DNA from: Nitrososphaeraceae archaeon
GTDB lineage: Archaea > Thermoproteota > Nitrososphaeria > Nitrososphaerales > Nitrososphaeraceae
Length of the DNA stretch: 5,985 nt
Direction of reading: 5' to 3'
Assembly (NCBI GenBank): GCA_030038695.1
Contig: JASHSN010000563.1
Location: 1 to 5,985 of the forward strand
The notes beneath the pieces were generated by a model. It ran no database searches and had not been told where the DNA came from. It saw only the letters and a list, made by a program, of their open reading frames with translations. How positions within the stretch are numbered: the stretch's first letter is position 1; each line of letters opens with the position of its first letter. Positions 1 to 4,133 of this stretch are shown one piece after another. Position numbers and translations under genes: made by a program.

Positions 1-1
1 C

Positions 2-286
2 TTCCTGCGTAGAACAATGGCTGCCAAGGGCAATAGCCTTAGATCGTCTTCATTCGATAACTTTGGGAATTTGTCTCTAGGGATTCGTGAACACATCGAT
101 CTGCCGGACACAAAATATAATCCTGATATAGGTATATTCGGGATGGATGTCAGTATTGCACTTACTCGCCCTGGATACGCAATTGCAAAGAAAAGAATCC
201 ACAAATCTATTGGCAAAGCACACAGGATAACAAAGGACGACGCGATACGATTCTTCGAAAAGCAATTTGGAGCCGTGATAACATAA
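2..286 (+). CDS. rpl5: Ribosomal protein L5 (uL5), C-terminal part, cut by the window edge
   Basis: L5 is a large-subunit protein that binds 5S rRNA and helps form the central protuberance. The frame is open from the first complete codon at position 2 and enters with F-L-R-R-T before the first ATG at 17, so that ATG is internal and the true start lies left of the window. About 94 residues are present, against roughly 170-180 for a full archaeal L5. Typical L5 blocks are visible: the GIREHIDLP stretch, then YNPDIGIFGMDV, then a basic R-P-G-Y-x-I-x-x-K-R tail. The TAA stop shares its last base with the ATG of rps14, which suggests coupled translation. The family assignment is secure; only the missing 5' half limits it. 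Confidence 0.95.
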   Translation, partial: FLRRTMAAKGNSLRSSSFDNFGNLSLGIREHIDLPDTKYNPDIGIFGMDVSIALTRPGYAIAKKRIHKSIGKAHRITKDDAIRFFEKQFGAVIT

Positions 287-465
287 TGCCTAAATCGAGG
301 GAATATTCGGAAACAGGGAGGAAAAAGCTGACCCATGGAAAAGGAACCAGATGGTGCAAAAGATGTGGTTCATATACAGGTCTTATTCAACAGTATGATC
401 TAATGCTTTGCAGACAATGTTTTAGGGAAGTAGCCCTTAACCTGGGCTTCATAAAGTATGATTAG
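286..465 (+). CDS. rps14: Ribosomal protein S14, zinc-binding type (uS14)
   Basis: This 59-aa protein of the small-subunit head was read directly from the sequence, starting MPKSREYSETGRKK and ending LGFIKYD. Four cysteines form two CxxC pairs (C24/C27 in WCKRC and C42/C45 in LCRQC), the zinc ribbon of archaeal and eukaryotic S14 (S29e-like). The length is normal for archaeal S14 (about 50-60 aa). The ATG overlaps the L5 stop by one base (TAATG), and the S8 start follows 14 nt after the stop, so it sits inside the ribosomal operon in the usual L5-S14-S8 order. There is no strong Shine-Dalgarno sequence at a good distance; translation is probably coupled to L5. Confidence 0.95.
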   Translation: MPKSREYSETGRKKLTHGKGTRWCKRCGSYTGLIQQYDLMLCRQCFREVALNLGFIKYD

Positions 466-479
466 ATGGTGGTTAAGAG

Positions 480-872
480 ATGCCAGCACTAAATGTTTTA
501 TCCAACCTTTTTACTACGATATCTAACAACGAATCTAGAAGAAAGAAGGAATGCATCATTATTCCAGCGTCAAGGTTTTCTAGCGACATCCTGCGAGTAA
601 TGCAGAAGCATCGATACATTGGTGAGTTCGAACAGATTGATGATGGACGGGCAGGCAAGTTCAGGGTTCAGCTATTAGCAAAGATAAACAAATGTGGAAT
701 CATAACACCGCGCTTTAGTGTGAGAAAAAACAGTTATCTAAATTGGGAAAGACGATTCCTACCGGCATATAACATGGGTTTGATCCTTGTGTCAACCAGC
801 GCTGGTATATTATCTCATCGCGAAGCCCAAGAACAAGGGATAGGGGGAGTGTTAGTTGGTTATGTCTTCTAA
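480..872 (+). CDS. rps8: Ribosomal protein S8 (uS8), archaeal form
   Basis: S8 is a primary 16S rRNA-binding protein needed for assembly of the 30S central domain. The product is 130 aa, the standard archaeal length. Recognisable blocks are the N-terminal NVLSNLFTTISNNESRRKKE region, YIGEFEQIDDGRAGKF around residues 46-61, and the C-terminal signature V-S-T-S-A-G-I-L-S-H-R-E-A (residues 104-116) followed by GIGGVLVGYV. A GGTGG purine run 7 nt before the ATG can serve as ribosome binding site. A nearby ATG at 466 is in another frame and gives no S8 sequence. The 3' end overlaps the start of rpl6. The sequence looks complete and functional. Confidence 0.96.
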   Translation: MPALNVLSNLFTTISNNESRRKKECIIIPASRFSSDILRVMQKHRYIGEFEQIDDGRAGKFRVQLLAKINKCGIITPRFSVRKNSYLNWERRFLPAYNMGLILVSTSAGILSHREAQEQGIGGVLVGYVF

Positions 873-1413
873 AGAAGAAGAAATTAAGGCAGAAGTTGTA
901 ATACCTGAAAATGTAAAGGTGGAATTTCGTGACAATGTAATTACAGTCGACGGCAAACTTGGAAAGCTGAAGAAAAATATAACGAAGATCCCCGTCGCTG
1001 TTTCAATCCAAGACAAAAAGGTCCTAATACAAGCTCTCGGCAAGAGAAAGAAGGACCTTGCAGTAACAAATACGACCAAAAGCATAATAGGAAACATGAT
1101 AACAGGAGTCCAGAAGGGCTTTACATACAAGTTAAAGATAGTGTCGGCTCATTTTCCAATGTCAGTGAAGCTTAAAGGAAACAAAGTCAATATAGAAAAC
1201 TATTTCGGTGAAAGATCACCACGTACCTCCCAAGTAGTAGGAGATGCAACAAAGGTTACGGTGGCTGGCGAAGATGTTATTGTCCAGGGTCCGAGTTTGG
1301 AGGATGTTTCTCAAACTGCTGCGAATATAGAGCTTTCAACGAACATGAAAGGGAAAGACCATAGGGTTTTTCTTGACGGCGTGTACATATATTCAAAAGA
1401 AGTAGGAATTTAG
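862..1413 (+). CDS. rpl6: Ribosomal protein L6 (uL6), archaeal form
   Basis: L6 is a large-subunit protein near the sarcin-ricin loop and factor-binding site. From the ATG at 862 the product is 183 aa, normal for archaea. Supporting blocks are VDGKLGKLKKN near residues 29-39, VQKGFTYKLKIVSAHFP (83-99), the signature ENYFGERSPR (112-121) and the G-P-S-L-E-D-V-S-Q-T-A-A-N-I-E block (143-157), the last two typical of archaeal and eukaryotic L9/L6. The start is not certain. A TTG at 856 in the same frame adds two residues and lies 6 nt after a GGGGGAG run at 843-849, a better Shine-Dalgarno distance than the 12 nt to the ATG. Both starts overlap the end of rps8. It is the last recognisable intact gene of the ribosomal run here. 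Confidence 0.94.
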   Translation: MSSKEEEIKAEVVIPENVKVEFRDNVITVDGKLGKLKKNITKIPVAVSIQDKKVLIQALGKRKKDLAVTNTTKSIIGNMITGVQKGFTYKLKIVSAHFPMSVKLKGNKVNIENYFGERSPRTSQVVGDATKVTVAGEDVIVQGPSLEDVSQTAANIELSTNMKGKDHRVFLDGVYIYSKEVGI

Positions 1414-1525
1414 ATTTTAAGGTCGGTACAAAGGAAATCCTTCTCCTAACGGCGGTACGGCGAGCATGTGGAAGCAATAGTGTGGGGGAAAGGAGGTGGT
1501 TGTTCTCCGGATTATACTCTTACTG

Positions 1526-1698
1526 GATAAACGTTGGCGACAACAGGATTCGGAAGTGAGGCGCAGCCTAAGCGCTGAAAAAAAAGCTGGCGTGTCGCGT
1601 ACAAATACGTCTGACAAATATCGAGTACAGATCTTTTTTATTATTATGTATGGCATTACTATGGAGTCTATCCATATGCACGGCCTATGCTGTCGGTA
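1526..1698 (+). pseudogene. Possible degraded ribosomal protein L32e remnant
   Basis: In archaea L32e (eL32) normally follows L6. Here the frame read at 1526-1624 gives D-K-R-W-R-Q-Q-D-S-E-V-R-R-S-L, then S-A-E-K-K-A-G-V-S and ending D-K-Y-R. This lines up with the L32e core W-R-R-P-R-G-(I/F)-D-S-x-V-R-R-x-x-K...K-Y-R, with about three residues missing after W-R. A weaker echo of the next L32e block (G-L-H-P-S-G) may be G-V-Y-P-Y-A at 1663-1680, in a different frame and ended by a stop at 1699. A possible N-terminal echo near 1435-1460 contains a stop. The spacing, about 390 nt from the L6 stop, would fit a whole L32e gene. The open frame containing the core runs from a GTG at 1496 to 1741 but does not read as an intact L32e. 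Chance similarity is a real alternative. Confidence 0.33.
1633..1647 (+). terminator. T-rich possible transcription terminator of the ribosomal run
   Basis: A C followed by six T, then ATTATTAT, lies about 220 nt after the L6 stop on the coding strand. Archaeal transcription often ends in oligo-T tracts without a strong hairpin, and no clear stem was seen just before it. It is the best T-run downstream of rpl6 in the gap. The assignment is weak because T-runs are common in this AT-rich stretch. Confidence 0.3.
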
Positions 1699-1741
1699 TA
1701 AGTTGTCATGCATGATGTATATATCGGAGTTTTGGCCATAG

Positions 1742-1953
1742 ATAGATTAATGATTTTGTACTGATTTTGTACGAGCAATGTCGAATATGTTCTGATATTT
1801 ATTTACTTTGGAGGTAGATGGCTATGCAAACAATGTGTCAGATGGATATTTGCACATAGAGAAGCTATTTGCTCTCGCAAAGGCAAATACGTAACGGACC
1901 TAGTTAAATGTATTGGACAAGGGGAGGAAAACGCTAGGAGCCTAAGATGATAA
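1742..1953. other. Intergenic stretch with no supported gene
   Basis: This continues the gene-free gap after the L32e-like stretch. All frames on both strands carry frequent stops or give products with no recognisable family. A 66-aa frame on the minus strand (1803-2003) has an unconvincing composition and overlaps the better minus-strand candidate at 1954-2145. A purine-rich GGAGG at 1810-1814 precedes ATGGCTATG at 1818, but that frame stops after 13 codons. No rRNA or tRNA was recognised. The one clear structure is the 11-nt tandem repeat listed separately. Confidence 0.5.
1751..1772. repeat. Perfect tandem duplication of an 11-nt unit
   Basis: The unit TGATTTTGTAC occurs twice back to back (1751-1761 and 1762-1772) with no mismatch. 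It lies in AT-rich non-coding DNA after the L32e-like region. It could be a slippage duplication or a paired protein-binding site; nothing else in the window repeats it as a further direct unit. No function can be assigned from sequence alone. Confidence 0.8.
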
Positions 1954-2145
1954 CTAGGAGCGATTGTCAAATGGTTCAGCCACCGAGTCCAAAGCTTCCC
2001 CATCCAGATAAGTGTTTTCTACCAAAATAAATATAGTACGTGTCTTTTGCTTGCCTGCTACATAGTACATTTCTATGCTTGATCGTATTCTTAGAGCTCC
2101 AGGATTGGAATGTCCCTGATGACTTTTCAGATTATTAACCATCAT
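1954..2145 (-). CDS. Possible small hypothetical protein, 63 aa
   Basis: I do not recognise this product. It starts M-M-V-N-N-L-K-S-H-Q and has a central segment rich in beta-formers (MYYVAGKQKTRTIFILVENT, residues 26-45) and an acidic C-terminus (D-G-E-A-L-D-S-V-A-E). No signal peptide, membrane segment or cysteine motif is present. The main support for a real gene is its promoter: ATTATAAAG on the minus strand lies about 26 nt before the ATG, the expected position for a leaderless archaeal mRNA, as also seen for the operon starting at 5819. It is transcribed away from the tRNA-Asn gene. It could instead be a decayed fragment or a chance frame. A second ATG immediately downstream at 2142 is equally possible as start. 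Confidence 0.38.
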   Translation of the reverse strand: MMVNNLKSHQGHSNPGALRIRSSIEMYYVAGKQKTRTIFILVENTYLDGEALDSVAEPFDNRS

Positions 2146-2149
2146 AACA

Positions 2150-2157
2150 TTTATTTT
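2150..2157 (+). promoter_or_regulatory. Possible TATA box for tRNA-Asn
   Basis: TTTATTTT is centred about 28 nt before the first tRNA base at 2182, the usual distance from box A to an archaeal transcription start. It is an imperfect TATA element. It lies in the same short region that holds the minus-strand promoter, so the two promoters would be divergent and overlapping. Confidence 0.4.
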
Positions 2158-2161
2158 GTGC

Positions 2162-2215
2162 TTGAATTTGCTTTATAATGCGCCGCTGTAGCTCAGCATG
2201 GTAGAGCAAATTCAA
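2162..2215. repeat. 11-bp perfect inverted repeat flanking the 5' half of tRNA-Asn
   Basis: TTGAATTTGCT at 2162-2172 is the exact reverse complement of AGCAAATTCAA at 2205-2215. The right arm covers the end of the D stem (AGC) and the first 8 nt of the tRNA insertion. The left arm lies just upstream of the tRNA and touches the minus-strand TATA element. The arms are separated by 32 nt. In DNA they could form a cruciform or a binding site. In RNA both arms would be present only if transcription began before 2162. Confidence 0.75.
2171..2179 (-). promoter_or_regulatory. TATA box for the 63-aa minus-strand frame
   Basis: On the minus strand this reads ATTATAAAG, a good archaeal box A. Its centre is about 30 nt from the ATG at 2145 and its near edge 26 nt away, so transcription would start at or very near the start codon, giving a leaderless mRNA. 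It lies between the divergent tRNA-Asn gene and this frame. Confidence 0.45.
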
Positions 2216-2285
2216 ATGTGTTTTCGCATTGGAGTTCAGCTGGCTGTTAACCAGTGGGTCATCAGTTCGAGTCTGATCAGCGGCG
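2182..2285 (+). tRNA. tRNA-Asn(GTT) with a 30-nt insertion before the anticodon stem
   Basis: The cloverleaf can be drawn by eye. The acceptor is GCCGCTG (2182-2188) with CAGCGGC (2278-2284), followed by discriminator G at 2285. T-A occupies positions 8-9. The D stem is GCTC/GAGC with a GG-containing loop. The anticodon stem is GCTGG (2239-2243) with CCAGT (2251-2255) and its loop is CTGTTAA, giving anticodon GTT (Asn). The variable loop is GGGTC. The T stem is ATCAG/CTGAT with loop TTCGAGT. No CCA is encoded; the gene is followed by CGTTA. Between the D stem and the anticodon stem there are 31 nt instead of one, so a 30-nt intron is inferred. G at the discriminator agrees with Asn identity. 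The gene ends 2 nt from the stop codon of the convergent minus-strand operon. Confidence 0.93.
2208..2237 (+). other. Inferred tRNA-Asn intron at a non-canonical site (near 25/26)
   Basis: Removing 30 nt restores a standard tRNA. Because A occurs at both 2208 and 2238, the intron could equally be 2208-2237 or 2209-2238, placing it between tRNA positions 25/26 or 26/27. The insertion folds on itself: AATTC (2209-2213) with GAGTT (2232-2236), an A/G mismatch, then AATGTG (2215-2220) with CGCATT (2225-2230) closed by a TTTT loop. AGC/GCT pairs from the exons could extend the stem. Archaeal tRNA introns are cut by the splicing endonuclease at bulge-helix-bulge folds. I could not draw a strict 3-4-3 form here, so this would be a relaxed motif. 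Non-canonical tRNA introns are known in crenarchaeal and thaumarchaeal lineages. Confidence 0.8.
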
Positions 2286-2287
2286 CG

Positions 2288-2650
2288 TTATTCGAACTGA
2301 AGAACATCAAGGGCAACTGCATCTGCGAGTAAATCTATATGCTTACTGGCTAATACATAGCCATTTTTGATCTCTCCAGGCGAAATCCATCTGTTTGAAG
2401 ATGAAAAAAGCCTTTCTCTACGAATTCGCTTTTCGAGCTCTTCTACGTCCAATTCCCTTTCCTCGATCTCCTCTGTGAGCATATATTTTATAGTTAGCAA
2501 GACTTTCTTCACCAAAACTCGCCTTCCATACCTGTGTGAGAAATCCCGGGCATTTTCATCGAAATCCAAGATCTTCATCTTGATTTGGACCTTGTTTAGA
2601 GCATCACGGCTTGTTAGCAGCCTCTCATCAACAAACCTATCATAGCTCAT
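2288..2650 (-). CDS. Uncharacterised charged helical protein, last gene of the operon
   Basis: I do not recognise this 120-aa product. It is soluble-looking and strongly charged. Residues 41-58 form a basic-hydrophobic segment (YGRRVLVKKVLLTIKYML). Residues 59-80 are a likely long helix of E and R/K (TEEIEERELDVEELEKRIRRER) that could form a coiled coil. The C-terminal third (residues 88-120) contains W-I-S-P-G-E-I and a helix K-H-I-D-L-L-A-D-A-V-A-L-D. There are no cysteines, so no metal site, and no signal peptide or membrane span. Its ATG overlaps the TGA of the DUF35 gene (ATGA, 4 nt), which suggests coupled translation and a role linked to the thiolase/DUF35 pair, perhaps as a subunit or adaptor; that role is inferred from position alone. 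Its stop lies 2 nt from the 3' end of the convergent tRNA-Asn. Confidence 0.75.
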   Translation of the reverse strand: MSYDRFVDERLLTSRDALNKVQIKMKILDFDENARDFSHRYGRRVLVKKVLLTIKYMLTEEIEERELDVEELEKRIRRERLFSSSNRWISPGEIKNGYVLASKHIDLLADAVALDVLQFE

Positions 2651-3033
2651 TTCTTCTTATCGCTCATATGATATGTTTTTGCTTCCGTATATGAATTAAG
2701 CCTTTTTAAAGGCTCGAAATGATAAAATGCAATTCCATTTTCACGGATCCCGCATTCGACCATTCTGACTCTCATTCCAATAGTGAGGTCAGAAGATAAC
2801 GATCCAATTAGTTTAATGCCCTCCATATCAACAATGCCGAACAATTCCTCTTTGCCACGTATATGAGAAGTACTAGACTCGATTAGAGTTCCAACTGGTT
2901 TGATTTTTTTAAAGCTGGTTTTTGAGAAACAGTCGCAACAAAATTCCGTCGGAGGCCATATTTTTTTATTACACCCTATGCAAATTGCAAGTCTGAACTC
3001 ACCTTTTCTTAGAAAGTCATGAAATTTTTTCAT
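2647..3033 (-). CDS. DUF35 OB-fold protein with N-terminal zinc ribbon, thiolase partner
   Basis: This 128-aa protein has the build of the DUF35 (OB-fold, acyl-CoA-associated) family: a short N-terminal helix (KKFHDFLRKGEF), a rubredoxin-like zinc ribbon with C18-x2-C21 and C32-x2-C35 and W-P-P between the pairs, then an OB-fold from about P47-V-G-T-L to the conserved G-M-R-V-R (residues 86-90), ending with F-Y-H-F-E-P. In archaea such proteins bridge acetoacetyl-CoA thiolase and HMG-CoA synthase and help pass acyl-CoA intermediates; relatives serve steroid thiolases. Here the ATG overlaps the thiolase stop by one base (TGATG), so it very probably forms a complex with that thiolase. No HMG-CoA synthase is adjacent. 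The extra K/H-rich tail after about residue 112 is not part of the typical domain. Confidence 0.87.
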   Translation of the reverse strand: MKKFHDFLRKGEFRLAICIGCNKKIWPPTEFCCDCFSKTSFKKIKPVGTLIESSTSHIRGKEELFGIVDMEGIKLIGSLSSDLTIGMRVRMVECGIRENGIAFYHFEPLKRLNSYTEAKTYHMSDKKK

Positions 3034-4133
3034 CAGTCTGTGCCTAGAATCAAGATCGTGGCAGATGTACCTGCAGCTGCGAGATTCTGAACCAGCCCTG
3101 TTTTACAGCCCTTTACTTGCCTTAAACCCGCTTTTCCATCTAGTTGCATAGCTATTTCTGCAGTTTGGGCTACGCCTGTTGCTCCTATCGGATGGCCACA
3201 ACCAAGGATTCCGCCCCTAGGATTTACAGACATGGTCGCGTTATTGACGAATTTTCCGCCTTCACCCTTGTTTGCAAAATTGAGATCCTCATAGGACAGG
3301 ATTTCAAGGATAGTGAAAGCATCGTGTAGCTCAGAGACGTCTAGACTCGAAGGTTCGATCGCTGCCATACGATAGGCATCAGCTGCAGCCTGTCTAGTGG
3401 CAATTATGGAAGTAAGGTCGCCGGCAATCTTGCTGAAACTAGCGCAATTTGTACGCTGTCCTATTCCTCTTATCCAAATAGGATTATCGATCTTTCTAGC
3501 CTTCTCACCGGATACTAACAGTATAGCTGATGAGCCATTACATATAGATGAACAATCCAACAGCTTTATAGGCGGTACTATCTTCCTTGAGTTCAACACC
3601 TCATCAATCGCTACTGGCTTGGTGAACAACGCATCAGGATTTTTAGCAGCATTCAAATGGTTCCTAACAGAGATATTGGCCATTTGTTCTTCGGTAGTGC
3701 CATACTTTCTCATGTGGGCCTTTGCAAATAGTGCAGCCCAGTGTACTGGAAGGCCATACTCACCTCTAGAGACGTCCCAAGTAAGCCTGTGCCCGGTTGT
3801 ATTGATCATTTCGGCTCCTACTACCAATGCCGATTCACAGAGACCACATGAAATATAGGAAAAGGCAGAAACAATAGCGCTCGTTCCGGAGTTGCACAAA
3901 TTATCTGTTCGGTGAGAAATTTTCGGACTCAAGCCCAGCATATCAGAGATAATCGAAGAACTATATTGTTCGAAAGAACAACTCGAAAATATTACTGCAT
4001 CAATGTCTTCTTTTGTGATGTCGTGTCTCCTTAAGATGTTGCTGCACGGTTCGCAGGCAAGCTCGAACAAAGATCTGTCTGACTTTCGGCTAAATTTAGT
4101 TGTGGCATACGCTGCGATCGCTACCTCACGCAC
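3033..4133 (-). CDS. Thiolase, SCP-x / archaeal acetyl-CoA acetyltransferase type
   Basis: Thiolases condense or cleave acyl-CoA thioesters through a cysteine nucleophile. This 366-aa protein retains the expected active-site set: C80 in N-L-C-N-S-G-T-S-A, H270 in E-L-H-D-A-F-T (the HDAF motif of SCP-x-type enzymes) and H314 in C-G-H-P-I-G-A-T-G. The C-terminal region reads LVQNLAAAGTSATILIL where classical thiolases carry a second cysteine (CxGGG), as expected for the archaeal/SCP-x branch. It is somewhat shorter than the usual 380-400 aa. The GTG start at 4133 is chosen because it gives M-R-E-V-A-I-A-A at the thiolase beta-strand 1; it overlaps the LLM gene by 8 nt. With the DUF35 gene directly after it, a thiolase-DUF35 complex is likely. 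The substrate is unknown: acetoacetyl-CoA formation and a longer or branched acyl-CoA are both possible. Confidence 0.9.
   Translation of the reverse strand: MREVAIAAYATTKFSRKSDRSLFELACEPCSNILRRHDITKEDIDAVIFSSCSFEQYSSSIISDMLGLSPKISHRTDNLCNSGTSAIVSAFSYISCGLCESALVVGAEMINTTGHRLTWDVSRGEYGLPVHWAALFAKAHMRKYGTTEEQMANISVRNHLNAAKNPDALFTKPVAIDEVLNSRKIVPPIKLLDCSSICNGSSAILLVSGEKARKIDNPIWIRGIGQRTNCASFSKIAGDLTSIIATRQAAADAYRMAAIEPSSLDVSELHDAFTILEILSYEDLNFANKGEGGKFVNNATMSVNPRGGILGCGHPIGATGVAQTAEIAMQLDGKAGLRQVKGCKTGLVQNLAAAGTSATILILGTD

Noticed and set aside
17..286. L5 starting at the first visible ATG (89 aa)
   Set aside because: The frame is open upstream to the window edge and reads F-L-R-R-T, typical internal L5 sequence, so this ATG is not the start.
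852..1130. 92-aa minus-strand open frame
   Set aside because: It is antisense to rpl6, and its hydrophobic composition comes from reading the complement of lysine-rich codons.
1414..1630. 5S rRNA, SRP RNA or RNase P RNA in the gap after L6
   Set aside because: I looked for the conserved SRP helix-8 GGAAGG/AGCA pattern, the RNase P GAGGAAAGTCC box and 5S landmarks. Only partial look-alikes such as GTGGAAGCA were present, without the required partners.
1496..1741. An intact 81-aa gene with GTG start and a nearby AGGAGG
   Set aside because: Only the middle part resembles a known protein (L32e). The remainder is low-quality sequence and the frame does not give a complete L32e, so a relic is more likely than a working gene.
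1816..1948. Plus-strand frame with C-K-Q-C and basic residues, a possible small ribosomal protein remnant
   Set aside because: It has no acceptable start codon before its first residues and no match in order to L19e, L18 or another expected cluster protein.
2105..2145. C/D-box sRNA on the minus strand
   Set aside because: ATGATGG and CTGA resemble C and D boxes, but the C box has a mismatch and a second well-spaced box pair and terminal stem are missing.
3397..3858. 153-aa open frame on the plus strand
   Set aside because: It lies fully antisense within the thiolase gene, whose active-site motifs are clear. It has no family resemblance and no promoter.
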